This document shows, piece after piece, positions 22,212-30,742 of a stretch of 64,000 bases of DNA (position 1 is the stretch's first letter; each line of letters begins with the position of its first letter). Location of the stretch: the NCBI GenBank assembly GCA_043757045.1, contig JAYVQC010000135.1, forward strand, positions 1-64,000, read 5' to 3'. The stretch is from JANNGC01 sp043757045. GTDB lineage: Bacteria > Verrucomicrobiota > Verrucomicrobiia > Limisphaerales > SIBH01. Position numbers and translations under genes: made by a program. The notes beneath the pieces are model-generated. The model was not told the DNA's origin, made no database searches, and worked only from the letters and a program-made list of their open reading frames with translations.

Positions 22212-24500
22212 TTATTTGCGCCGGGGCGCGGCGAGGAGGTAGCGGTAAGCCACCAGGGCCGTGAGCAGACCGGCCGCACCGAGAATGAGCACGAAGGGTT
22301 TGCGCGGGACGAGGTTCAGATCCATCAGCAGGTAGCTGCCGAGGGCCACGCCGCCGAGCGCGCCGACGAGCAGCCGCCAGCGCGAACGCCACGGGCCGAG
22401 CACCAGCAACAGCGCCACGGCGGCAAGGTAGAGGCTCACGTCGCCGAACACGCGTGGGTCAGCACGATGGCTTTGCGCGTTTTGGTAGAGGCCGCCGAGC
22501 AGGTGCATGATGGCGATGCCTTCCAGCACCCGGCTGCCCCGGCGCAGGTCGAGACTGCGCGCGTTTTCCGTGACCAGCATGAGGGCGAGAAAGAGCGCGC
22601 CATTGAGCGCGAAGGAGAGGCATTGCTGCCGTTCCTCATCCAGCCACGGCGAGAATTTTTCGTCGAGTCCGAGCATGGCGAGCGTGGGTCCGTGGCCCGC
22701 CATCACGTCGAGCGCGGCCACGAGCACGAGCAGCGCGACGAGGTGAAACGGCAGCGCCCAGCGCACACGCCCGGCGCGTTCGAATTGCAGCGCGACTCCT
22801 GAGAACATGACCAGCGGCAGGAGCCAGAGCGCCTGGATTTCCGGCGTCTGCTGGAGCCAGTTCCATTGCAGCAGGACGCCGAAATACGTCGCCACGCCCA
22901 GCAGGCATGTGGTCCACGCGAAGCCGGTCATGCGCAGGCGCGCCAGCGCGAAGATCGAGAGCACCAGCCCGGTGAGGCAGGCGGCGAGCAACTGTTGATT
23001 GGTGAAGCTGGCGTCGAAGAGCTGCCTCATTCCATCCGCAGGTTGCGCGAACAGTTTCATCTCCGGCAGCAAGGCCAGCGCCGTCGGCACCACGGACAAA
23101 ACTGCGCCCGCGAGAAACGCCGCCGAGGCCAGCGCCTCCTTGCGCCAGGCCGCGAGCCAGCCCACGGCCAGCAACGCGCCCGTCCCGCCCAGCGGCAGCA
23201 GCCAGCGCATGAGCGGCGACATCTCCGCGCGCACCAGCCACACGAGCAGCGCGGCGGCGATGACCACGACCCAGGTGCTGGTGTAGAGAACCGTCTGCGC
23301 GAGCGTGAGTCGGCGCGCATCAATCAGCCAGTGGTCTTCGTCCGCGAGAATGCGGCGGTGGACGACTTCCAGGCGGTCGCGTTCGTCCGCCGAGATCATG
23401 CCCTGATGCTCCCAGTTGCTCAGGTCGTGCGAGTACTCGGTGATGCGACGGCGCAGGATGTCACCATAGAGCGCCGGGCGCAGCCGTGCCGGTTCGCCCG
23501 CGAGAAATCTTCCGAGATCGAGCGCCACTTCCTCCGCGCTCGGACGCGCCTTCGGATCGGTGGCGAAGCACGCAAGGCAGATGGCTTGCAAGTCGGCGGG
23601 CACGTCCAGCGCCACATCGCGCAGGAACGGCGGCGGGCGCGTGCAGATCGCTTCGAGCACTTCGGCCGCGCTCTCGCCGTGGAACGGCGTGCGGCCGGTG
23701 AGCACTTTGAACATCAGGCTGCCGAAGGAAAAAACATCCGACGCGCCGGACAGCGTTCGTCCGCTGGCCTGCTCGGGCGAGGCATAAAGTGGCGTGCCTT
23801 CAAAATGGCTGCGTGTGCGGTCACCTTCCTCGGCGGAAATGGCGATGCCGAAATCCAGCACCACCGGCTTCATCGCGGGCGTGACCAGCACATTGGCGGG
23901 CTTGAGGTCGCGATGAATAATCCCGCGCCGATGCGCGGCGGCGAGCGCGCGGGCGATCTCCTGAAGAATGCGCGCCTTCTGCTCGAAGGTCAGGCTGGCC
24001 GTGAATTGATCGATGGGGAAGCCCTCGATCAGTTCCATCACGATGGCCGGCGGCTCGTGCTCATCGAGGACGGAGTGGACGGTGACGACGGCGGGATCGC
24101 GCAGCGCGGCGGTCTTGCGCGCCTCGTCGAGAATGCGGCGGCGCAGGTCGGCGTCCGGCACGGTGTGCAGAATCTTGAGCGCGACGCGGCGCTGGAGTTT
24201 TTCATCGAACGCCTCGTACACCGCGCCGAGACCGCCACGCCCGAGGCAGCGCACGATTTTGAAACCGGCAATCTTCGGAGGTGCGGCCGCGGCTTCCGCG
24301 TCGCGCGGCCGGGCGGCGGAGATGCGAACGGTCGGCGCGGCCAGAAATTCCCCGGAGGCGTCGTTCGCGCGCAAAAGGGATTCCACCTCGCGCCGCAGAG
24401 CCGCGTCACCCGTGCAGGCTGCGTCGAGATGGCGCGCGCGTTCGTCTGGCGACGTCAGTTCCAGCGCGCGCGCAAAAATGTCCTCGATGGCTTCGCTCAT
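22212..24500 (-). CDS. Membrane-bound Ser/Thr protein kinase
   Basis: A 762-residue Hanks-type kinase with a large membrane domain. The start is the Met of MSEAIEDIF; fifteen upstream residues are also open. Residues 1-60 resemble the sigma-like or regulatory N-terminal helix seen in PVC kinases. The kinase domain spans 80-335: Gly-rich loop GRGGLGAVYEAF (88-99), Lys109 in VALKIL, catalytic loop HRDLKPANV (196-204) and DFG (216-218), then GTPLYASPEQA. From about residue 410 to the end are roughly 12 hydrophobic helices with a short charged break near 560. All catalytic residues are intact. Kinases of this type are often partners of ECF sigma factors in the phylum. The output target is unknown. 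Confidence 0.9.
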   Translation of the reverse strand: MSEAIEDIFARALELTSPDERARHLDAACTGDAALRREVESLLRANDASGEFLAAPTVRISAARPRDAEAAAAPPKIAGFKIVRCLGRGGLGAVYEAFDEKLQRRVALKILHTVPDADLRRRILDEARKTAALRDPAVVTVHSVLDEHEPPAIVMELIEGFPIDQFTASLTFEQKARILQEIARALAAAHRRGIIHRDLKPANVLVTPAMKPVVLDFGIAISAEEGDRTRSHFEGTPLYASPEQASGRTLSGASDVFSFGSLMFKVLTGRTPFHGESAAEVLEAICTRPPPFLRDVALDVPADLQAICLACFATDPKARPSAEEVALDLGRFLAGEPARLRPALYGDILRRRITEYSHDLSNWEHQGMISADERDRLEVVHRRILADEDHWLIDARRLTLAQTVLYTSTWVVVIAAALLVWLVRAEMSPLMRWLLPLGGTGALLAVGWLAAWRKEALASAAFLAGAVLSVVPTALALLPEMKLFAQPADGMRQLFDASFTNQQLLAACLTGLVLSIFALARLRMTGFAWTTCLLGVATYFGVLLQWNWLQQTPEIQALWLLPLVMFSGVALQFERAGRVRWALPFHLVALLVLVAALDVMAGHGPTLAMLGLDEKFSPWLDEERQQCLSFALNGALFLALMLVTENARSLDLRRGSRVLEGIAIMHLLGGLYQNAQSHRADPRVFGDVSLYLAAVALLLVLGPWRSRWRLLVGALGGVALGSYLLMDLNLVPRKPFVLILGAAGLLTALVAYRYLLAAPRRK

Positions 24501-24654
24501 GCCTTCGCCGCAGTGCGTAAGATTTTTGATCCGTTCCGTCTGCAAATTACGCTCTGATCGGTGAAGGGATTAAACCGCCATCGGGAGATGGGAGGGAGAA
24601 CAAAGTTGCCCAATGAAGCCGCCGGAGCGAATCCGGCCCAACGAAAGAAAGATT

Positions 24655-25230
24655 ATGAAACTGAAAACAAGCGGACTGTTGCTGGTGACGCTGCTGCTCG
24701 CGGGCTGCTGGCAGAAATCGGCGAACCCGTTCTACACCGCGAAAGACCTGGTGGCGGAACCGAAACTCGCTGGCGCCTGGACTGGGCAAAAAAGCGACGA
24801 CAACGAAAACAAAATGACGTGGACGTTCCACAACGCGACCAACCTGCGCCACGATTTGACCATCCTCGACGACCAGGAAAAACATGAGTATGTCGCGCAC
24901 GTCTTCCGGCTCGATGGCGCGCGTTACCTCGATCTGCTCGGTGCGCGCCCGCGCGAAGTCAGCACCATGCCCGTGCATCATCTGTTCAAGCTGGAAGAAG
25001 TGGGCGAGAAGCTGAAGCTCGCCCCGTTGAACATAGACTGGGTGCAAAAGTGGCTGGCCAAAAACCCCGACACCCTGGCCCACGTCGCCATCGAGGATCC
25101 CGATCAGCGCGATGATCGGGGCAGCGACGAACTGGTCCTGACCGCTGACCCGAAGGCACTACAAAGTTTCCTTCGCACCCACGCGAAGGACGAGGAGTTC
25201 TGGGGAAAGACCCTGAGCTTCGGACGGTGA
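24655..25230 (+). CDS. Lipoprotein of unknown function
   Basis: A 191-residue lipoprotein. The start is the Met of MKLKTSGLLL, preceded by a purine-rich gaaagaaag ribosome site. The signal peptide ends in the lipobox LLAGC (Cys18). The mature part is a compact alpha/beta domain of about 170 residues (AGAWTGQKSDDNENKMTWTF; EYVAHVFRLDGARYLDLLG) that resembles small substrate-sensing lipocalin-like or DUF-type domains common in Planctomycetes/Verrucomicrobia. No catalytic motif is recognised. It is transcribed away from the kinase gene, with 154 bp between their starts. Confidence 0.85.
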   Translation: MKLKTSGLLLVTLLLAGCWQKSANPFYTAKDLVAEPKLAGAWTGQKSDDNENKMTWTFHNATNLRHDLTILDDQEKHEYVAHVFRLDGARYLDLLGARPREVSTMPVHHLFKLEEVGEKLKLAPLNIDWVQKWLAKNPDTLAHVAIEDPDQRDDRGSDELVLTADPKALQSFLRTHAKDEEFWGKTLSFGR

Positions 25231-25263
25231 AGTGTGGTGGCGGCCTCAATCCGTTCAGATCTG

Positions 25264-25437
25264 GTCTGAAAATCAGCCTGGGTGGCACAGGCCACTGGCC
25301 TGTGCCGCCGGGCTACCAGCCCGGCGGAAGGGTGAGGGCCGCGAGAGACAGACCGGGGTGAATCCATCACTCCCATTCCGCTGGGCAGGTTGCCCAGCGG
25401 CACGGGCTGGTAGCCCGTTCCACCCTTTTTCAGACTG
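25264..25437. repeat. Palindromic repeat family A, copy 2, between convergent genes
   Basis: The outer sequence tctgaaaatcagcctgggtgg pairs approximately with ccacccttttt cagac at the other end. Inside are hairpins ggcacaggccactggcctgtgcc, gggctaccagccc, ccgctgggcaggttgcccagcgg and cgggctggtagcccg. It lies between the convergent lipoprotein and LarA-like genes and may serve as a two-way terminator. Confidence 0.8.
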
Positions 25438-25457
25438 GCGCTCAGGGTTAGGGCCAC

Positions 25458-26741
25458 TTAATTCGCCGCCGACCACGCGGGCGGATTCTTCAGACGGTAG
25501 AGCATCTCGCCCGCCTTCGGCACGAGCAGCACGCCTTCGTCTTCGCGATTCGCGAAGTCATCGGGATTGATCGTCGCCGGGTCGCGGTAGCCGAGGTTGA
25601 TGCTCTCGCACAACTCGCGCGAGAGGCCCGTCGCGAGCGTCACTTTCACCCGGCATTTCTCAACGCCGTTTTCGTACGTGCCGATGCCGCGCACATGCGT
25701 CGAGTGCGCGAGCACGCCCCACGGGTAATGTTTGAACTTATCCCACTGCTTGAGGAAGTAGTCGCGGCAATGGTAGCCAACCGCCCTGATCGTCTGGCCG
25801 TGCGCGACGCAGACTTCGGTGATGTGCGGCGCGTAGATGATCAACTCGCCGCCATCCGCGACGACCGGCTCCAGTTTGTACATGCCTTTGCCGCCGACCC
25901 AAAGCTCGTCATACATCTTCGGCAGCACGGAGAGCACGGTGTGGTAGGGGTGATCCTTGTAGATGATGTGCGTCTGTTTCGAGAGTTCGCTCGCGGCGTC
26001 CCACGCGGCCTCGGGCGTGCCGGTGAACAGTCCGGCCAGCGACTTGTCCGGGCGCACCACCATCGCGAGGCAGAGCTTCGGCACCGTGACCATCGAGCCG
26101 GCGCGGTCCACGACGCGGCGCACGGGCGTCCACTTGCTGCCAATGATCATCGGGTTCGTGACCACGCCGCCGAGCCAGTGGAAGAAATTCAAAATCTGCG
26201 GCCCGCCCACGCCGGGGAAGAGATACTTGTTGCCGCCGCTGAACCCCACGACTTCATGCGGGAACACCGGACCGATGATGATCAACTGGTCGTAATCGAA
26301 AACGCGTTTGTTGATTTCGACCGGCACGTCCATGGAGAACAAGCCGCCGGAGAGTTCGCTGATCTCGCTGGCGGGAATGGTGCCGATGTTTTTCAGCGCG
26401 GCGGGATTGTCCCACTCGTGGTTGAAGAATTGAACCTTGGCGTAAGTGCTGCGCCGTTCTTCGGGCGAAATTTCCAGCCGTTCGCAGATGGCCTCCTCGC
26501 TCATCGGCTGATGCGTGCCGAGCGCGACGAGGATGTCCATCGCCTGCACCGCGCCGCCGACTTGGGCGAACAGCATCTTGAACATCAGCCCCACCGGCGC
26601 GGTGCGCGTGCCGTCGGGGATGATGAGCAGGACGCGCTTCCCGGCGTAGCTCGCGGCCGGGCAGGTTTGCGCGATGACGGCGGCGACATCCGCCGTCGTG
26701 ACGTTTTTGTTTCCACCAGTGGATTGGGCGATGAGTGACAT
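25458..26741 (-). CDS. LarA-like nickel-pincer-dependent racemase/epimerase (DUF2088)
   Basis: A 427-residue cytoplasmic protein from the Met of MSLIAQSTGG. Key positions of the lactate racemase family are visible: PDGTRTAP near residue 43, the catalytic His in VALGTHQPM, the HEVVGFSGGNKYLFPGVGG block with a His and the Lys that attaches the nickel-pincer cofactor, and FFHWLGG with the nickel-ligand-type His. The family interconverts D/L hydroxy acids; many members act on sugar acids rather than lactate. No cofactor-synthesis genes (larB, larC, larE) are in the window. It lies 8 bp downstream of the PIN-domain toxin gene and in line with an SDR gene, suggesting a sugar-acid operon interrupted by a toxin-antitoxin pair. 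Confidence 0.88.
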   Translation of the reverse strand: MSLIAQSTGGNKNVTTADVAAVIAQTCPAASYAGKRVLLIIPDGTRTAPVGLMFKMLFAQVGGAVQAMDILVALGTHQPMSEEAICERLEISPEERRSTYAKVQFFNHEWDNPAALKNIGTIPASEISELSGGLFSMDVPVEINKRVFDYDQLIIIGPVFPHEVVGFSGGNKYLFPGVGGPQILNFFHWLGGVVTNPMIIGSKWTPVRRVVDRAGSMVTVPKLCLAMVVRPDKSLAGLFTGTPEAAWDAASELSKQTHIIYKDHPYHTVLSVLPKMYDELWVGGKGMYKLEPVVADGGELIIYAPHITEVCVAHGQTIRAVGYHCRDYFLKQWDKFKHYPWGVLAHSTHVRGIGTYENGVEKCRVKVTLATGLSRELCESINLGYRDPATINPDDFANREDEGVLLVPKAGEMLYRLKNPPAWSAAN

Positions 26742-26749
26742 GGGAAAAA

Positions 26750-27175
26750 TCAGCCGGGTGTGGCAATGAGGCCAGCCAGGTCGGGGGCAAAACTGACGAA
26801 GTGACGGTGGTTCAGAGTGAGGATGCGCGCCGCGCCGGAACGCCGCGCGCACGTCAGGAGCAGCACGTCGTAAATGGCCCCGCCGCGCGCACCAACGCCG
26901 GCCGCCGCCGCCAGAGCGGCCTCGTAATCCGCGCGCGTCAAGGGCAGGAGATGGACCCGGTCATTGAGTGTGGTGGTGATGACCTCGAGGGCTTCCTGCG
27001 GAGTGAGTCGCGACTTGCGCCGCCCGCCCGTCAGCGTCGAGAAGCATTCAGCGATGGAGTGGGTGGAAATCCAAATTTCAATTGCCGCCTCGAACTCGGC
27101 ATCCGCCTCCCGGTGAGACACCTCGTCTTCCAGCATCACGGCGATCAGCGCCGAGGTGTCGAAGAAAACTTTCAC
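26750..27175 (-). CDS. vapC: PIN-domain toxin (VapC type)
   Basis: A 141-residue PIN-fold ribonuclease starting at a GTG. The acidic residues of the Mg-binding site are in place: Asp6 in FFDTSAL, Glu43 in SIAECFS, Asp in IYDVLLL (near 101) and the Asn/His motif TLNHRHF near 120. VapC toxins cut tRNA or rRNA and are held inactive by the cognate antitoxin. The GTG start overlaps the stop of the upstream antitoxin gene (GTGA), the usual coupling of such pairs. The LarA-like gene follows 8 bp later on the same strand. Confidence 0.88.
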   Translation of the reverse strand: MKVFFDTSALIAVMLEDEVSHREADAEFEAAIEIWISTHSIAECFSTLTGGRRKSRLTPQEALEVITTTLNDRVHLLPLTRADYEAALAAAAGVGARGGAIYDVLLLTCARRSGAARILTLNHRHFVSFAPDLAGLIATPG

Positions 27176-27426
27176 AGCCGCGATTCGCGAACTTCGTTGA
27201 TGGCGGCGACGGCATCGAAAGGTTCACCCGTGGCCGCGACCACCAGCCGTCCATTTTTCCATTTGAGACGGGGCGAAGGACTGGGGGGCGGCACCGGAGT
27301 CAGTTCGATGCGGCCACCGGCGACGGCGACATGAAAGGAGGCGGGCGCGGGCAGTTGCAGGGCGTCGCGCACGTCTTGGGGAAGTGCGACCAAACCATTG
27401 GCATCCATCGTTACCGTGTCGGTCAT
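27172..27426 (-). CDS. vapB: AbrB-like antitoxin of the VapBC pair
   Basis: An 84-residue protein with an AbrB/MazE swapped-hairpin start (TVTMDANGLVALPQDVRDAL, residues 4-23). The middle is Pro/Ser-rich, and the acidic-to-helical C-terminus (GEPFDAVAAINEVRESRL) should wrap the toxin. Proteins of this class bind DNA as dimers and repress their own operon. It overlaps the PIN toxin gene by four bases. A likely operator would lie in the 48 bp between it and the SDR gene, where I see no clear palindrome. Confidence 0.8.
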   Translation of the reverse strand: MTDTVTMDANGLVALPQDVRDALQLPAPASFHVAVAGGRIELTPVPPPSPSPRLKWKNGRLVVAATGEPFDAVAAINEVRESRL

Positions 27427-27474
27427 GTCAGAAGTGTTCCATGTCGGCGGAACCGCGACAAGCCATCGCTCGGC

Positions 27475-28278
27475 TCAAATCGTCTGCGACAGGAATCCAC
27501 CATCCACGCGGATGTCCGTGCCGGTGACGAAGCTGCTGGCCTTGGCCGCGAGGAACACCGCCGCGCCGATCAGTTCGTCGCTCGTGCCGAAGCGGCCCAT
27601 CGGCGTGTGGCCGAGAATGGATTTCGTCCGTGCGGTCGGCGAGCCGTCGTCGTTGAAAAGCAGCTTGCGGTTTTGTTCCGCCGGGAAGAAGCCGGGCGTG
27701 ATGGTGTTCACGCGCACATTTTTTGGAGCCCATTCGCGGGAGAGAAATTGCGAGAGGCTCAGCACCGCCGCCTTGGCCGACGAGTAGGCGACGACGCGAG
27801 AGAGCGGCAGGTGCGCCGAAACGCTGGCGATGTTGATGATGCTGCCGCGCCCGCGCGCGACCATCGCGGGACCAAATTCCTGGCAGGGCAGCAGCACGCC
27901 GCCGACGAGATTGAGATCAAAGTTCGCCTGCCAGTCGGCGAGCTGGATGGACTCGAAGGATCGCTCGGCGGTGACGGTGACTTTCGGATCATTGCCGCCG
28001 GCGGCGTTGACCAGAATGGTCACGGGGCCGAGTTGCTTTTCGATCTCGGTGCGCGCGGCGGCGAGGCTTTCGCGCTGGATGGCGTCGGCGGTGAAGAACG
28101 CGGCGTGACCACCAGCGTCGCGGATTTTTTTCACCCGCGCGTCGCCTTTGTCGCGGTTGCGCCCGAGCACGGCGACCTTGGCGCCCGCTTGCGCCAAACC
28201 TTCGGCGATGGCTCCGCCCAGTTCGCCCGTGGCCCCGATGACGACAGCCACTTCCCCGGTGAGATCAAATAACTTCAT
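27475..28278 (-). CDS. SDR family oxidoreductase (possible D-mannonate oxidoreductase)
   Basis: A 267-residue classical short-chain dehydrogenase. The cofactor loop is GATGELGG (15-22), the NAG-type motif is NAAGG (near 89), and the catalytic triad is Ser near 150 (INIASVSAH) with YSSAK (Tyr and Lys near 164-168). The end, FVTGTDIRVDGGF, is typical. The start FDLTGEVAVVIGATGELG and length resemble SDR-type D-mannonate/fructuronate oxidoreductases. Together with the downstream LarA-like protein and the GntP permease elsewhere, sugar-acid metabolism is plausible, but the substrate is not proven by sequence. Confidence 0.88.
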   Translation of the reverse strand: MKLFDLTGEVAVVIGATGELGGAIAEGLAQAGAKVAVLGRNRDKGDARVKKIRDAGGHAAFFTADAIQRESLAAARTEIEKQLGPVTILVNAAGGNDPKVTVTAERSFESIQLADWQANFDLNLVGGVLLPCQEFGPAMVARGRGSIINIASVSAHLPLSRVVAYSSAKAAVLSLSQFLSREWAPKNVRVNTITPGFFPAEQNRKLLFNDDGSPTARTKSILGHTPMGRFGTSDELIGAAVFLAAKASSFVTGTDIRVDGGFLSQTI

Positions 28279-28880
28279 GCGTGCGGGAAGACTGCGGAGA
28301 AGTGGCGCGGGTCACAAAGATATTTCTCCGGCGGTCGTAACGCGGACCTTGGAGACATGGGCAGCAAATCAAGGGAATGGTCGGGCGTCGCGCCGAGCGT
28401 GAAAAATTCAAAAGCGTGTCGTCAAGTCTTGGCCCGGCGCGCGCGGAGCGACGACGCCCCACCATTACAGGTTGGGCTGTGTCAGCGACTACGGCCCGGA
28501 CGGACGGAGCGCCGGACCATCTTGGAGGCGCAAGACGCGACCGACGTTCGGCGTGAGAGCAGACTCGGAGCGCGTGCGCAGCGTGAGTTTCACACTGGGC
28601 GCGTGAGCAAAACGCACGACCAACTGCCGCGTGGTCTTCAATTCCCCCTGAATCTGGTTTGTTCGGCTGTGCATGGGACTCAGTTAGCAAAGATGGGGCC
28701 AGCGCCTTTTCCCGGCGCGCAGGTTTTCAAGCCGCTGCAATGTGAAATGGAGAAGGGCGTTGGCGATCCTTCGCACCCTCGACTTGCGGACGTTGCTGCG
28801 TGCTGAAAGCCCGCGCGCCGGTGCCTCGCCCGCCTTTTCACTTTGCTTTTGCCACCGACGTGGGCAATTTGCGCGCAACG
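28279..28880. other. Intergenic region with one repeat half-site
   Basis: About 600 bp with no gene that I trust. At 28436-28463 lies a single 28-bp arm (ggcgcgcgcggagcgacgac type) that matches 27 of 28 bases of the perfect hairpin arm at 53762-53789, but its complementary arm is missing here. The rest is GC-rich, with no clear promoter or terminator. A long minus-strand frame that enters from the right is judged a shadow of the plus-strand gene that follows. Confidence 0.6.
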
Positions 28881-29558
28881 ATGACGCCAGAAGAAGTTCC
28901 GTCCCCCTCCGGTCCTGCCGGAAGCTCCCCGCGCCCCCGCTCCCGTTCCCGCCGTGGCGGGCGCGGTCGCAGGCGGCCTACCGCGCCAAGATCTGCCGCT
29001 GCGGGCGCTTCGGCTTCCGCTCAAGAACCAGTTCGTGAAGCCCAAGCTCGCGAAACTGAAGCAGACGTGGCGCGCGCCGAAGCCACCGAAACATTTTCTG
29101 CCCGCGAAGAAACCTTCGCCTCCCACGATACGCCCGAGCACGGGGCGGACGAGCCGCGCCGGTTCGAGAACCGTGAAGATCAGGAAGACGCTGCGGATTC
29201 GGAAGGCTACGAAACGGAACCGCCTGAGATGCGCGAAGAGCCGCCCGAGGATCGAGCCGAGCCGCCGCCCCGCGATCTGCCGCCACCGCGAGCGCCGCGC
29301 CGCGTCATCCAGCCCGCGTCGCCGGCTGCCGTCACCGAGGCCATCGAGGAAGTGAACCGCGTCATCACCGCGCTCCGCGAGTCGCTCGACACGATGGATG
29401 AAATTTTGGAAACGCTCGAACTCGCCGAAGTGCAGAAGACGGCGGACGAGCGGGAAATCCAATCGCTGCGGAACGCCATGCGCGGCTTCGACCGGCCCAG
29501 CACCGGCGAGCCGCGCCGCGAATCGCGTGGTGATGATCGCCGCCGCGGACGGCGGTAG
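28881..29558 (+). CDS. Charged, largely disordered protein with a C-terminal coiled coil
   Basis: A 225-residue protein from the Met of MTPEEVPSPSG; the frame is open 27 codons further upstream. Residues 10-45 are Arg/Ser/Gly-rich (RSRSRRGGRGRRR), residues 50-140 are rich in Glu, Ala and Pro, and residues 150-210 form a predicted coiled coil (VTEAIEEVNRVITALRESLD). The end is Arg-rich. The basic patch suggests nucleic-acid or ribosome association, but no family is recognised. An opposing long frame exists on the minus strand; this strand is preferred because the helix has regular heptads and charge segregation. Confidence 0.5.
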   Translation: MTPEEVPSPSGPAGSSPRPRSRSRRGGRGRRRPTAPRSAAAGASASAQEPVREAQARETEADVARAEATETFSAREETFASHDTPEHGADEPRRFENREDQEDAADSEGYETEPPEMREEPPEDRAEPPPRDLPPPRAPRRVIQPASPAAVTEAIEEVNRVITALRESLDTMDEILETLELAEVQKTADEREIQSLRNAMRGFDRPSTGEPRRESRGDDRRRGRR

Positions 29559-29559
29559 C

Positions 29560-29663
29560 GGAGCGCGGGTTTTCAACCCGCAGCAACGTCTCCATGCACG
29601 CAGCTCTCGAATTCACCAGCGGCTCTCCCAGGCCGCTTGCTGCGGGTTAAAAACCCGCGCTCC
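29560..29663. repeat. Palindromic repeat family K abutting the ABC ATPase start
   Basis: Arms ggagcgcgggttttcaaccc and gggttaaaaacccgcgctcc, each also self-complementary (gggttttcaaccc, gggttaaaaaccc), bracket about 60 bp. The element begins after the charged-protein stop codon and ends five bases before the ATG of the ABC ATPase gene, so it covers the place where a ribosome-binding site would be. Confidence 0.85.
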
Positions 29664-29668
29664 AACGC

Positions 29669-30409
29669 ATGATTGAAGTCACCGCACTCACCAAGCTCTA
29701 CGACCAGTTCGTGGCGGTGAACGAACTATCCCTCGCCGTGCAGCCCGGCGAAGTGCTTGGACTCGTCGGCCCGAACGGCGCGGGCAAGACCACCACGCTG
29801 CGCTGCCTGGCCGGCATCATTCCCCCGACGCGCGGCACCGTTCGCGTCTGCGGCGCGGACATGACGACGGACCCGGTGGCCGCGAAACGCGAGATCGCCT
29901 TCCTCTCCGACGAACCGCGCCTGTTCGACTACCTCACCGTCCGACAGCATTTGGAATTCATCGCGCGCATCTACCGCGTTGCGGACGCCGAGCGACTCGG
30001 CGCTGAGTTGCTCGCCGAACTCGAACTCTCCGACAAAATCAATTCTCTCCCCGGCGAACTCTCACGCGGGATGAAGCAGAAACTCGTCATCGCCTGCGGC
30101 CTGCTCCATTCGCCGCGCGTCATCTTCTTCGATGAACCGCTGACCGGACTGGACCCGCTCGGCATCCGGCGGATGAAAGACTCCATCGTCAAACGCGGTC
30201 GTGCCGGCGCGGCCATCATCATCAGCTCGCACCTGTTGCATCTGGTGGAAGAAATCTGCACGCACCTGCTCATTCTAAAAGGCGGACGCCGCGTGGCCGG
30301 CGGCACGCTGGCGGAAGTGCGCGCGCAGTTCGGCGAACTGGGTGACAGCGCGCGGCTCGAAGACATTTTCCTCCGCGCCACCGAGGAGCCACCGAGGCTG
30401 ACGTCATGA
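29669..30409 (+). CDS. ABC transporter ATP-binding protein
   Basis: A 246-residue ATPase subunit. Walker A is GPNGAGKTT (34-42), the Q-loop region follows, the signature is LSRGMKQKL (near 130), Walker B is VIFFDEPLTGLDP (near 150-162), and the H-loop His is in ISSHLLHL. It matches exporter-type ATPases of the CcmA/NatA kind. It should pair with the membrane protein encoded 333 bp downstream; the two genes are separated by a nested palindromic repeat. The start lacks a clear Shine-Dalgarno because repeat K lies directly upstream. Confidence 0.9.
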   Translation: MIEVTALTKLYDQFVAVNELSLAVQPGEVLGLVGPNGAGKTTTLRCLAGIIPPTRGTVRVCGADMTTDPVAAKREIAFLSDEPRLFDYLTVRQHLEFIARIYRVADAERLGAELLAELELSDKINSLPGELSRGMKQKLVIACGLLHSPRVIFFDEPLTGLDPLGIRRMKDSIVKRGRAGAAIIISSHLLHLVEEICTHLLILKGGRRVAGGTLAEVRAQFGELGDSARLEDIFLRATEEPPRLTS

Positions 30410-30426
30410 CTGGAGTTTTTCATGAA

Positions 30427-30728
30427 GTGGGACAGTCGCCCCCGGCTGTCTTAGCCCGAACTCCGAAGTGGCGGCGGCGCAGCCGACGGGGTAGCACAGG
30501 CAACCTGCCTGTGCCGCACGGCTACCAGCCGCGCGGAACGGAGAAGGATGTGGAAAAGTTTCGGGCGCTCAGTTCCAAACTAAGCTCCCTCCCATTCCGC
30601 CCGGCTGGTAGCCCGTTCCACCCGTTCCGATTTCGGAATTCGGGCTTAGTCGTACCAGCGCCACCGCTTGCCGTTCGACAGGCGGGGGCGCCTGTCAGAC
30701 TAATGACCGGCAAGGGCGCCGGTCCCAC
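30427..30728. repeat. Composite repeat: family C interrupted by family A
   Basis: The ends gtgggac (30427-30433) and gtcccac (30722-30728) are those of repeat C, and its right half (gacaggcgggggcgcctgtc) is intact. In the middle lie family A hairpins (ggcaacctgcc, ggctaccagcc, cggctggtagcccg) and a further pair, agcccgaactccgaa with ttcggaattcgggct. The whole separates two genes of one ABC transporter and looks like one repeat inserted in another. Confidence 0.8.
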
Positions 30729-30742
30729 TTGGAGTTGCCGTC

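Noticed and set aside
22866..24557. Long plus-strand frame opposite the Ser/Thr kinase
   Set aside because: The minus strand has a complete set of kinase motifs; the plus frame is rich in Arg, Gln and His without structure.
28680..29576. Minus-strand frame of about 300 codons opposite the charged protein
   Set aside because: It has no recognisable motif and a skewed Arg/Gly/Phe composition. The plus strand shows a regular coiled coil, so it is preferred, though with moderate confidence.
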